NCBI GenBank assembly: GCA_964578625.1
Contig: CAZODQ010000008.1
Coordinates: 1 to 64,000 of the forward strand
Origin: CAZBSE01 sp964578625
Lineage (GTDB): Bacteria; Actinomycetota; Humimicrobiia; Humimicrobiales; Humimicrobiaceae
DNA length: 64,000 bases
Reading direction: 5' to 3'
Shown here: piece after piece, positions 1 to 8,166 of the stretch
Numbering within the stretch: position 1 is the first letter of the stretch
How the letters are laid out: every line of letters begins with the position of its first letter
Translations under genes and position numbers: made by a program
The notes under the pieces: model-generated
The model's database searches: none
What the model was told of the DNA's origin: nothing
The model's input: the letters and a program-made list of their open reading frames with translations, nothing else

Positions 1-68
1 TTATTACTTTAAACTATTATAGAACGTTTTGCCCCCTTATTTGATGGAGAACCTTAATTTTAAAATTT

Positions 69-488
69 TTATAATTTAAGTAATTTATTGGCAACATCTT
101 CTAGTATGCTTATGCCGTTTTGCATTTTCAAAACAACGTCTGCATAATCTTCTCCTGATTGAAGCATTTGAAAACTTTTTATTACCTCATCCATTCCATT
201 AATACTTGATTCTTTTATATCTGTTAATTTCTCATCTTCTCCAGGAACTTTTAAATCAGAAACTTCTGTCTTTATATCTTGCATATCAGAAATAGCGGTT
301 GATAAGGCTGCCCCTGAAGCCGTATTAGCTAAACTTAATTTATTAACAAATTTTACGTTTAAACTATTTAAATCTGAAATAAAATTTTTAGATTCTTGAT
401 CGCTATAGGAACCTTGCTTGCAAGAGATTAGAAAAAGACTAATAAAAAACATTAAGATTATTATAGATATAAGATATTTGTTTTTCAT
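69..488 (-). CDS. small predicted lipoprotein, function unknown
   Basis: 139 residues. The N-terminus is a signal peptide (MKNKYL, then a run of Ile/Leu/Phe) ending in a lipobox LISC, so Cys23 should be lipidated and the protein held on the outer face of the membrane. The rest is a helix-rich polar domain with Leu/Ile heptad-like spacing and no Cys, Trp or catalytic-looking motif. I do not recognise the family. No strong Shine-Dalgarno lies before the ATG. It appears to stand alone: the next gene rightward is on the opposite strand. Confidence 0.7.
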   Translation of the reverse strand: MKNKYLISIIILMFFISLFLISCKQGSYSDQESKNFISDLNSLNVKFVNKLSLANTASGAALSTAISDMQDIKTEVSDLKVPGEDEKLTDIKESSINGMDEVIKSFQMLQSGEDYADVVLKMQNGISILEDVANKLLKL

Positions 489-844
489 TTATAAAAGTAA
501 GCTCTTTGTATCCAGGTTAATTAAATCGATGCAAGACATGAAGCCGACTTTCACATACAAAGTACTAACTAAAAATAATATATCATTAATTTGATTAATT
601 ATAAATATAGGTATTAAATCTACTTTTTTTACGGCAGCCCCAAGTATTAAAATTTCGAACAGGATTTTAAAGGAAATCATTAATTTAAAATCTAAACTGC
701 CTATCAACTTTTAGACATTATTATATTTATATAAAAAAATATGATAAACACCCTGCTTTATACTAGCTTTAAGACGAATATATATAAAGAGTTATTTAGT
801 GGTTGATGGTAATAAATATTTTGGTTAAGATAAAATTTTAGAAA
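489..844. other. intergenic, no supported gene
   Basis: 356 bases between two divergent lipoprotein genes. A 72-codon minus-strand reading frame (489-707) fills part of it. It is hydrophobic, has no convincing ribosome binding site and matches nothing I know, so I treat it as spurious or as a decayed remnant. I see no RNA gene. Both flanking promoters should lie here but I cannot place them with confidence. Confidence 0.5.
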
Positions 845-856
845 GTGGCGATAATA

Positions 857-2341
857 ATGAAAAGATTTTTAGTAGTTTTGCTTATAATTTTTTTTACAGT
901 ATCAATAATCTTAGTTGATATTGGATGTAAGAAAGCTGAGCCTTATAAACAAAAAATTAAAAAAACAGAAACAACTGAAGTGGAGAGTACTACTTCTGAA
1001 ATTACTGTTTCTAAAATTACCTTTGATTCAGACCGTGATGGGAAAATTGCTTTTGAGTCGGACCGTGATGGAAATACTGAAATCTATATAATGTATGTTG
1101 ATGGCTCAGATCAGACAAGGCTTACAAATAATGCAGCAGATGATGGGTATCCTTCATTTTCACCAGATGGATCTAAAATTGCTTTTGAATCCAATCGTGA
1201 TGGAAATACTGAGATCTACATAATGAATATCGATGGCTCAGATCAGACAAGGCTTACAAATAATGCAGCAGATGACTTATATCCTTCCTTTTTATCCGAC
1301 GGACCTAAAATTGCTTTTGAATCCAATCGTGATGGAAACTATAAAATCTACACGATGAATGTTGATGGCTCAGAGCAAGTAAAACTTACAGAAGGATTCT
1401 TAGATCCTTGGGCATATTCCTTTTCACCAAGTGGATCTAGAATCGCCTATGGCAATAACCATGATATCTATACACGCGAAATTGGTGGAATGGTCATAGT
1501 AGGTCTTACAAATGTCTATGCAGATGATGGGTATCCTTCATTTTCGCCAGATGGATCTAAAATTGCTTTTGAATCCAATCGTGATGGAAACTATGAAATC
1601 TATGTAATGGGTAATTTTGGTTTAGTGCAAGAAAATCTTACGAATAATCCTTCAAATGACAGATTTCCTGCATTTTCACCAATTAAAATAGAAACATCTA
1701 GAATAGAAAATATACCTTCTGAAGATTTAGGTGATTGTTATTTATATATGTCATTAACAGAAACCGGGGTTGAAATTGAGTCCTTACGTATTAGTAGAAG
1801 TGGTTTTACTGAATATGCTTTCTTCTGCCAAGGACGTATGTACGAACATAGGATTGGTAAACTCTCAGAAAAATTTATGGAAAATCTCTCTAAACATATT
1901 GAAAATAGTGGATTTTTTAATCTTGAAGATGTCTATGAATGTCCTGAAAACTTTAGTGTTGAAGGAACTATTTCATTATCCGTACTTAATAACGGGGAAG
2001 TAAAATCAGTACATGAACTTGGAACTGATGCTCCAGGTTCATTTTATGGTTTAATAGACTATCTTAGATGGCAAATCATATCACAGCTTAGGGGTGATAC
2101 AAGACATGGAACTTTTATAAAAGTAGAAAAGTATCCGTGGGGTTCTAAAAGCGAAATTGTTATAGGCGATGAAGAGTTAAAAGCATACCCGCTTCTAGCT
2201 ATGGCTATTAGTAATCCTGGCTGGTTTATTTATATAGATACTTTGACTAATGCAGGTTTAGATAATTATATTGCCCAAGATGGATATTATTATTTTTTAA
2301 ACTATAAGGGTAATACATTTCTTGCAGAAGTATATGAGTAA
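857..2341 (+). CDS. lipoprotein with TolB-like (PD40) beta-propeller repeats
   Basis: About 494 residues from the ATG at 857. A GTG at 845 is in frame, but the 857 start gives a canonical MKRFLVVLL signal peptide. The signal ends at DIGC, an imperfect lipobox. Residues ~55-280 carry five repeats of the PD40/TolB type (KIAFES.RDGN.EIY.M..DGS...LT......PSFSPDGS), each predicted to form one blade of a propeller. Repeat 4 is degenerate. The last ~220 residues form a separate domain I do not recognise. PD40 propellers mediate protein or ligand contacts outside the membrane; no enzymatic role is evident. The next gene downstream is a paralogue of the repeat part. Confidence 0.8.
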   Translation: MKRFLVVLLIIFFTVSIILVDIGCKKAEPYKQKIKKTETTEVESTTSEITVSKITFDSDRDGKIAFESDRDGNTEIYIMYVDGSDQTRLTNNAADDGYPSFSPDGSKIAFESNRDGNTEIYIMNIDGSDQTRLTNNAADDLYPSFLSDGPKIAFESNRDGNYKIYTMNVDGSEQVKLTEGFLDPWAYSFSPSGSRIAYGNNHDIYTREIGGMVIVGLTNVYADDGYPSFSPDGSKIAFESNRDGNYEIYVMGNFGLVQENLTNNPSNDRFPAFSPIKIETSRIENIPSEDLGDCYLYMSLTETGVEIESLRISRSGFTEYAFFCQGRMYEHRIGKLSEKFMENLSKHIENSGFFNLEDVYECPENFSVEGTISLSVLNNGEVKSVHELGTDAPGSFYGLIDYLRWQIISQLRGDTRHGTFIKVEKYPWGSKSEIVIGDEELKAYPLLAMAISNPGWFIYIDTLTNAGLDNYIAQDGYYYFLNYKGNTFLAEVYE

Positions 2342-2828
2342 TTAAAATAAGCTTCTAATAATATTTTTAAAAAGGGTAATTTCAGCTCTATTGCTGGTAG
2401 CCTTTATAAAAGATAATTGGAACTCATTGATTAATGATCTTATATTTATAGGTAATCTGCAATATGCTTAAAAACCTACTTATTTTATAACATTTTTTAA
2501 TAGAATTCTCTAAATTCTTAATAAATAATATGATTACTCGCAATATAATTGTAAATATAGATAGATTAGTAGTCCCACTGTTTATTCAAACTAATATTAT
2601 AAGTATATTTTTAAGATTCATTATTCTATAATCGTATTAATTTATTAATTGACAGTAATTTGTTATGGAAGATGTAAGAGACTTTTTTATTGAACACTAT
2701 AATTGGTTAATCCCTGTAATTGACCTTTCCCCTAAAAACTAGATCAAAGAGTGGGGTAAGGACGATTAATAAAGTAATGTAAAATACGATATACTATACA
2801 CAAGTAGAAAGAACAAGGGAGCTATGTC
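2342..2828. other. 487-base intergenic region, nothing recognised
   Basis: AT-rich spacer between the two PD40 lipoprotein genes. All frames are closed at short intervals and I find no tRNA, terminator hairpin with a T-run, or repeat unit of the neighbouring genes. The promoter of the downstream gene should be near its right end: a TATACT at about 2792 is a possible -10 but has no good -35 partner. Confidence 0.5.
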
Positions 2829-3731
2829 ATGATAAAAAAATCAATCATCCTGCTACTTACAGTAATGGCTATTTCCCCCCTTTTACTATTCGGATGTGAT
2901 AAGACTACAGAAGTTGAATCAAAGATAGCCTTTACATCAAATCGTGATGGAGATTCAGAGATTTACATTATGAACTCCGATGGAAGCAACCAGGTCAGGC
3001 TGACTGATAGTGATGCAAGTGACTGGGGCCCTTCCTGGTCTCCTGGTGGATCCAAAATAGCTTTTACATCTGACCGTGATGGAAACGAGGGAATCGGAAT
3101 CTATGTCATGGAAATCTATGTTATGGATTCTGATGGAAGTAACCAGGTCAGGCTGACTGATAGTGGTGCACTTACCTGGAATCCTTCCTGGTCTCCTGAT
3201 GGGTCCAAGATTGCTTTTATATCTATTCGTGATGGTAACTTCAGCGAAATCTATATTATGGATTATGATGGAAGTAACCAGGTCAGGCTGACTGATAGTG
3301 ATGCAGATAACGGTACTCCCTCGTGGTCTCCTGATGGGTCCAAGATAGCTTTTACATCTGACCGTGATGGAAACTTCGAAATCTATGTCATGGATTCTGA
3401 TGGAAGTAACCAGGTCAGGCTGACTGACAATGATGCAGATGACGGGAGCCCTTCCTGGTCTCCTGATGGGTCCAAGATGGCTTTTGCATCTTTCCGAAAT
3501 GGAAACCAGGAAATCTATATTATGGATTATGATGGAGGAAACCAGGTCAGGCTGACTGATAGTGATGCAAGTGACTGGGGCCCTTCCTGGTCTCCTGATG
3601 GGTCCAAGATTGCTTTTACATCTGACCGTGATGGAAACCAGGAAATCTATGTTATGGATTCTGATGGAAGAAACCAGGTCAGGCTGACTGATAGTGATGC
3701 AAGTGACGGAAGTCCTTCCTGGTCAAGATAG
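2829..3731 (+). CDS. PD40 beta-propeller lipoprotein, C-terminally truncated
   Basis: 300 residues. A good ribosome site (AAGGGAG, 7 bases) precedes the ATG. Signal peptide and lipobox LLFGC (Cys23). After a short linker come six tandem PD40 repeats of about 43-44 residues (KIAFTSDRDGN.EIYVMDSDGSNQVRLTDSDA....PSWSPDGS). The repeats are nearly identical at the DNA level, so they have been amplified or homogenised recently. Repeat 2 contains a small duplication of its IYVM segment. The frame ends abruptly inside the next repeat junction: the DNA there matches the repeat but lacks 13 bases, which shifts the frame onto a TAG. The gene may once have been longer. Role unknown; extracytoplasmic binding propeller by family. 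Confidence 0.8.
   Translation: MIKKSIILLLTVMAISPLLLFGCDKTTEVESKIAFTSNRDGDSEIYIMNSDGSNQVRLTDSDASDWGPSWSPGGSKIAFTSDRDGNEGIGIYVMEIYVMDSDGSNQVRLTDSGALTWNPSWSPDGSKIAFISIRDGNFSEIYIMDYDGSNQVRLTDSDADNGTPSWSPDGSKIAFTSDRDGNFEIYVMDSDGSNQVRLTDNDADDGSPSWSPDGSKMAFASFRNGNQEIYIMDYDGGNQVRLTDSDASDWGPSWSPDGSKIAFTSDRDGNQEIYVMDSDGRNQVRLTDSDASDGSPSWSR
2929..3722 (+). repeat. tandem ~130-bp coding repeats (PD40 units)
   Basis: Six consecutive units of roughly 129-150 bases inside the lipoprotein gene share long identical stretches such as CAGGTCAGGCTGACTGA and CCTTCCTGGTCTCCTGATGG. Near-identity of the DNA, not just the protein, implies recent duplication or gene conversion and makes the locus prone to copy-number change. 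Confidence 0.85.
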
Positions 3732-3820
3732 CTTTTATCAGTATGATGCAAGAGGAATACTGTTATAGAATATAAGATTAGATATATAAAGATTAGTAGT
3801 AGATTAAGAGCTAAAGAAAC

Positions 3821-3846
3821 TGGTAGCCCAAAAGGGACTCGAACCG
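3821..3846 (-). other. tRNA 3'-end fragment, possible attachment-site remnant
   Basis: Read on the minus strand this segment has the tRNA B-box/T-loop consensus GGTTCGAGTCC followed by an acceptor strand ending in GGGCTACCA, i.e. T-loop, 3' acceptor half and encoded CCA. The remaining two thirds of a tRNA are missing: the sequence to its 5' side has no matching acceptor strand, D-arm or anticodon arm. Such 3' tRNA pieces typically mark integration sites of mobile elements. No integrase gene remains nearby. Confidence 0.55.
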
Positions 3847-3983
3847 TAATTGTTTAATATTCAATTAATTAGAATATTTTCTTCCATTTCTTTCAATTCT
3901 TCTATCCCTTCTTAACAATACGGGGTGCCACCTTTATAGTTTTTATTTTGCACTGGAATTATGGCAGATATTTAAGAAATTTT

Positions 3984-3992
3984 TGTTATAAT
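3984..3992 (+). promoter_or_regulatory. extended -10 promoter for the HExxH protein gene
   Basis: TGTTATAAT is a perfect extended -10 (TGn-TATAAT) about 35 bases before the start codon of the downstream gene. No clear -35 is needed for this class. Inferred from sequence only. Confidence 0.45.
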
Positions 3993-4027
3993 TTAAAAAA
4001 GTCAATTAATACAAACAATAAATCAAT

Positions 4028-4423
4028 TTGAGCTTGTACATAAAAATTTTACTTTTCATATGGGAGATGCCCCAAATGCTGCTTGCCATTATAATTGCCG
4101 TCTTTTTAAAAAGAAAAATAGTTAAATACGAGAGTTACAAGAGCACAAGTATCATTTATATAAAAGGTTTCCCCGGAGGAATATCACTGGGGAAATATAT
4201 AATATTAAATGAAAATTATCATGGCAGAGAATTTTTAAAGAAACACGAATATGGACATTCAATACAGTCTTTATATTTAGGCTGGTTTTATCTTTTAGTT
4301 GTAGGCATACCTTCTATTATCAGAGCTTTTATATGGAGGTTATTTAAACTGAATAGGCAGGATTATTATAAAGGTTATCCTGAAAATTGGGCCAACAGGC
4401 TTGGAGGAGCTATTAGAAAATAG
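4028..4423 (+). CDS. small membrane protein with HExxH motif, putative metallopeptidase-like
   Basis: 131 residues from a TTG start with no evident Shine-Dalgarno; the true start could be the ATG 14 codons further. One hydrophobic helix lies at ~8-28 and another at ~83-103. Between them is HEYGH (73-77), a zincin-type HExxH motif, preceded by a segment GFPGGISLGKYIILN that looks like the strand next to the active-site helix in metallopeptidases. No third zinc ligand is obvious, so catalytic activity is unproven. It resembles small HExxH proteins of unknown role seen in Firmicutes and Actinobacteria. Stand-alone, between a tRNA fragment and a pseudogene. Confidence 0.65.
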   Translation: MSLYIKILLFIWEMPQMLLAIIIAVFLKRKIVKYESYKSTSIIYIKGFPGGISLGKYIILNENYHGREFLKKHEYGHSIQSLYLGWFYLLVVGIPSIIRAFIWRLFKLNRQDYYKGYPENWANRLGGAIRK

Positions 4424-4437
4424 TATAATTTAAAAAT

Positions 4438-4655
4438 TTATTTCCAGTTTTGCATATTAAGAATATCATATTGCTTTACGAAATTTAGAGCTGCTTTAAG
4501 ATCTTTATAGATATTTGGAATATCATTAGTTCCATCTAATTTGCCATATCATCAAAAGCCATATGTCAGTACGGTATAGCCTTTATCGGCAAGTTCTCTG
4601 GCAGAATCGGATCAGCTGGTTTGATCAGTCGAATATATATTTTTTCTTTTAATTT
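4438..4655 (-). pseudogene. alpha/beta-hydrolase fossil with three in-frame TGA codons
   Basis: Conceptual minus-strand translation gives DQTS*SDSARELADKG, YTVLTYGF**YGKLDGT and then NDIPNIYKDLKAALNFV, ending in a normal TAA at 4438. This is the N-terminal part of a dienelactone-hydrolase-like alpha/beta hydrolase (family pattern: ARELA.KGY.VL.YDFRGYGKS.GT). Three TGA codons (at 4612-4614, 4552-4554 and 4549-4551 on the plus strand) sit exactly where the family has Trp, Arg and Gly, each one base change from TGG, CGA and GGA. The region further 5' is degraded, and the frame stops well short of the catalytic nucleophile region. Clearly inactive. Confidence 0.7.
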
Positions 4656-4807
4656 ATTGTTAATCTTGCTATCCTTTTTTAACGATATATGAAAAACCTC
4701 TAAATTTTATATTTTTAATATTCTTTAGCAAAAAACAAAGAATGGCAGTTATTTGGTTGGGATAAAATTATAATAAAAATAATATTTATATGGAGAGTAA
4801 ATAAATT

Positions 4808-5581
4808 ATGGAAAATAATTTAATTGCAATCGAAACATTTAATCTGACAAAAAAATTTGGAATTCTTACAGCTGTAGATAATTTAAATTTAAAAGTAAAA
4901 AGGGGAGAGATTTTTGGTTTTTTAGGTCCGAATGGAGCAGGGAAGACGACTACAATAAAACTGATGACAGGTCTGCTCAAACCCACTTTAGGAACAGTAA
5001 AGATTATGTCTAAGGATATACAGGAACATCCGATAGAGGCAAAAGAGGATATAGGGCTTATACCGGAAGAACCTCAGATTTACGACAAGCTTACCTGTAA
5101 AGAGTTCCTGAGATTTATAGGAAATCTATTTGGTATAGATAGGATGAAGATTGAAAAGAAGATAGAAGAGCTTTTAAAGCTTTTTGATCTCACTGATAGA
5201 GGAGAAGAGTTGATTCAAGGCTACTCGCACGGCATGAAGCAAAAAGTCGCAATTGCAGGGGCACTTATTCATTCACCCAAGGTTCTTTTTTTTGATGAGC
5301 CCACTGTAGGACTTGATCCAAAGAGTGCCAGAATAATAAAGGACATTCTAAAAATCAGGGCAAAATCAGGAGATTGTATTTTTATGTCCACCCATATACT
5401 TGAAATTGCTGAGAGGATCTGCGATCGCGTAGGCATTATTCAAGATGGGAAACTGGTGGCTGTAGGAAACATGGAAGAGCTGAGAAAACTGTCTAAGGAA
5501 GATAAAGGCAATCTGGAGGAAATCTTTCTGCAGTTGACAGGAGGGGACGAAGATATAGATATTATAAAATCTTTGAGTTAA
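4808..5581 (+). CDS. ABC transporter ATP-binding protein
   Basis: 257 residues, standard length for an ABC-2 type ATPase subunit. Walker A GPNGAGKTT (40-48), signature YSHGMKQK (139-146; SHGM replaces the canonical SGGQ, common in ABC-2 exporters), Walker B VLFFDEP (159-165) and an H-loop in STHILEIAERICDR. GGAGAG lies upstream of the ATG. The next gene, 8 bases on, is a large membrane protein and should be its permease. Together they likely form an exporter driven by ATP hydrolysis at the cytoplasmic face; the substrate cannot be read from sequence. Confidence 0.9.
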   Translation: MENNLIAIETFNLTKKFGILTAVDNLNLKVKRGEIFGFLGPNGAGKTTTIKLMTGLLKPTLGTVKIMSKDIQEHPIEAKEDIGLIPEEPQIYDKLTCKEFLRFIGNLFGIDRMKIEKKIEELLKLFDLTDRGEELIQGYSHGMKQKVAIAGALIHSPKVLFFDEPTVGLDPKSARIIKDILKIRAKSGDCIFMSTHILEIAERICDRVGIIQDGKLVAVGNMEELRKLSKEDKGNLEEIFLQLTGGDEDIDIIKSLS

Positions 5582-5589
5582 TTTTTAGT

Positions 5590-7302
5590 ATGCTTAAATT
5601 GCTTCTTAAAAACAGGCTGAATATTATATTACTGGGATATACGAGGGATGAACTTAAAAGGAGAGCCGGCAGGATAATAGGCACCTCGGTAGGTGTGATA
5701 ATTTTCTCATTGATCCTTTTTTATTCAACGAAACTTATCTCATTAATATATAACAGATTAGATGCAGATCTGGCCAGTGTAATATTTGATATAGTATTGG
5801 ATTATGCTTTTGCTATGATGTTCATTTTTATAATTTTTACCGGTATAGCCTCTAGCCTTTATATATTATATTCATCTACGGACCTTCAATTATTATTAAG
5901 CCTGCCTATCAAACATCGTACAGTATTCACATATAAATTCGTAGAAGCATTGACTGTCAATTCTTATTTATTCTTTATAGTATTATTTCCTTTTTTAATA
6001 TCCTATGGAATGACATCCCAAATGCCGCTGGTATACTATCCCGTAATGCTTATAGTCTTTATATCTGTCCTTTCTATTCCTACCAGCCTAGGAGTATTGA
6101 TTGGTATGATTGTGGTAAGATATATTAATCCTAAAAGGGCAAGGGAGATAATGGCAATAGTAGGAGGCCTCTTTGGATTGCTTATATGGCTGTCTTCACA
6201 GATTCTTTCAAGATATGCTGGTGAACTGGTCCCGGATTTAAAATCAATGGATACCGAAGGTATAAAGCAGTATATTTCGGCAATATTTGATAAACCATTT
6301 TTAAAAATTCTGCCATCTACCTGGGGGTCAAATACATTATTTTATATTCACAACGGTAACTACAGTGAGTTCATTTTGTATTTTCTTCTGATTACTGCAA
6401 CTGCAGGCATTCTTGTATTTGTCTGTATAACAATGTCTCAGAAAATATATTATTCTGGTTGGTCCAATACGTCTCAGGTAGTAACAGGTAGGGGATTTAG
6501 AAGAGCAAGGGTCAAAGGTAAAGAAGAGATTGGGAAAAAAAGATTTAGTTTTTTTAAATTATCCGGAATTAATTATCTAATAGTAAAAGATTTAAAAATA
6601 CTTTTGAGAGATATGAGAAGATTACTGCAGATTTTTATGCCGGTAATCATGATTTTATTTATATTTTTCTGGTCTATTTCAAAAGATATAAAAGGGGGAG
6701 GAAGAATAAGTTTTTTTATTGAAATGGAAACCATTCTATTTATTTTTCTGCCATTGATGATTGCAGGTATAATAAATGTAAATGTATCGGGTAACAATAT
6801 TGGGGTAGAGGGATTGAAATTCTGGATACTGAAGGTATCTCCAGTGCATGCAAAAATAATCTTAAGGACAAAAGTTATTTTTAGTTCGATTATAACTTCA
6901 TTATTAGGATCTGTAATTATGATTGTATTTTATTTTGTATACAGGCCGGAAATAATATTTTTAATTATTGGGCTGCTCCTATTAGTGTTATTCAGCTTTG
7001 GTGATTCAATAATAGGTACCTCGGTAGGCACTTTTTTCCCTGTATTTAAGCCTTCATCATCAAGTAAAAGCAATATGTCATTTTTGGGCGGAATTCTGAA
7101 CTTTATATTTTTTGCATTATATTTATTATTTTTTAGCGGTATTGTTATAGGAATGATGTTTTTAGGTAATTATTTTTCATTATCTGATTTGATTATTTTT
7201 CCTGTAATATTGATACTGGAAATTTTAATAGATCTAATTCTGTATAATGTATTAATAAATCTAAGTGCATACAAATTAAACGCAATCGAATGGAAATATT
7301 AA
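5590..7302 (+). CDS. ABC-2 type exporter permease, large
   Basis: 570 residues with many hydrophobic segments arranged in two halves (roughly 35-290 and 335-570) around a charged cytoplasmic linker (RGFRRARVKGKEEIGKKRFS). This is the architecture of the long putative ABC exporter permeases paired with a single ATPase. It follows the ATPase gene by 8 bases and is surely co-transcribed. No peptidase or extracellular domain is visible. Substrate unknown; candidates by family are a peptide, lipid or drug. Confidence 0.8.
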   Translation: MLKLLLKNRLNIILLGYTRDELKRRAGRIIGTSVGVIIFSLILFYSTKLISLIYNRLDADLASVIFDIVLDYAFAMMFIFIIFTGIASSLYILYSSTDLQLLLSLPIKHRTVFTYKFVEALTVNSYLFFIVLFPFLISYGMTSQMPLVYYPVMLIVFISVLSIPTSLGVLIGMIVVRYINPKRAREIMAIVGGLFGLLIWLSSQILSRYAGELVPDLKSMDTEGIKQYISAIFDKPFLKILPSTWGSNTLFYIHNGNYSEFILYFLLITATAGILVFVCITMSQKIYYSGWSNTSQVVTGRGFRRARVKGKEEIGKKRFSFFKLSGINYLIVKDLKILLRDMRRLLQIFMPVIMILFIFFWSISKDIKGGGRISFFIEMETILFIFLPLMIAGIINVNVSGNNIGVEGLKFWILKVSPVHAKIILRTKVIFSSIITSLLGSVIMIVFYFVYRPEIIFLIIGLLLLVLFSFGDSIIGTSVGTFFPVFKPSSSSKSNMSFLGGILNFIFFALYLLFFSGIVIGMMFLGNYFSLSDLIIFPVILILEILIDLILYNVLINLSAYKLNAIEWKY

Positions 7303-7518
7303 TGGTCTTATTATTAGACATAGTGACTATACTTCGAATGTAGTTATTTATGTAAGTTTTTATGTACATTTTTCATTACATTTAAAATATGAACAATTTA
7401 TATTAATCTATATTATAATTATATTAGTCTAAAAAAAAAAATTTATGGTATAATATATTAATATATTAATAAAAATATAAAAGCATTAATAATAATTAAT
7501 AGAGATAAATGAGGTAAT

Positions 7519-8163
7519 ATGGATATTAGTAAAAGACGGGGTATGAAAATATTTAAAGACTTTGGAAACAGAGTCATAAGGCTTAAATACTTTATACTAA
7601 TAGTTGCTGCGATGCTCCTGGAAATAATAGTAATGGCCATCTATATAGTCAACAATGAAAGGATTATTTATTTTAATCTATTTACAGGAGGAGTATTATA
7701 TGGTGCAACAAGTATAATAGTAGTCGTACTCGCAATAGGCTGTATAGCACTCATATTAACAGATAGATCAAGAAGCAAAACGAGAATAATACAGTTTAAT
7801 GATTTTAGGAGCAATTACTACAGGCTATCCAATAAATATTCCGGAGATATACAAAGTCTGGTCAAAAAGTTCGATGAAGAAAAGTATGATTTCGAAGAAA
7901 AGGTGAATCATGCAATAGATATTGCAGAAAAATACAATGAATATTTAAAAGAATTTTCAGAAATAAAAGTCCCCGGCTTTTTAAAAGATACATTTAATTT
8001 TGAAAAAGAACATCTCAATAAAGAGAAATTATTCTTTACAAAATTTTCGCTGCTATCAAAACCTGAAGAGCTAGAAGAAATCAGTAATGAATCAAACCTG
8101 GCATATGAGAACTTCAATAAAGAACTTAACATCATTGAAAAAAATCTGAAATTAATAATCTAA
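7519..8163 (+). CDS. two-TM protein with coiled-coil C-terminus, unknown
   Basis: 214 residues. Two hydrophobic helices (~24-45 and ~55-80) are separated by a short loop. The C-terminal ~130 residues are highly charged and heptad-rich, so probably cytoplasmic coiled coil. GAGG lies upstream of the ATG. Only 3 bases separate its stop from the downstream PAS-GGDEF-HD-GYP gene, so the two are co-transcribed and it could be a membrane sensor or anchor for that soluble protein. I do not recognise a family. Confidence 0.65.
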   Translation: MDISKRRGMKIFKDFGNRVIRLKYFILIVAAMLLEIIVMAIYIVNNERIIYFNLFTGGVLYGATSIIVVVLAIGCIALILTDRSRSKTRIIQFNDFRSNYYRLSNKYSGDIQSLVKKFDEEKYDFEEKVNHAIDIAEKYNEYLKEFSEIKVPGFLKDTFNFEKEHLNKEKLFFTKFSLLSKPEELEEISNESNLAYENFNKELNIIEKNLKLII

Positions 8164-8166
8164 GAA

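Noticed and set aside
489..707. 72-codon minus-strand frame as a small membrane protein gene
   Set aside because: No ribosome binding site, no family resemblance, and composition typical of random AT-rich sequence.
4549..4614. Three in-frame TGA codons as evidence for TGA recoding
   Set aside because: Real genes in the window end in TGA (for example rplT, spoVS and pheT), and the three sites correspond to three different amino acids, so this is a pseudogene.
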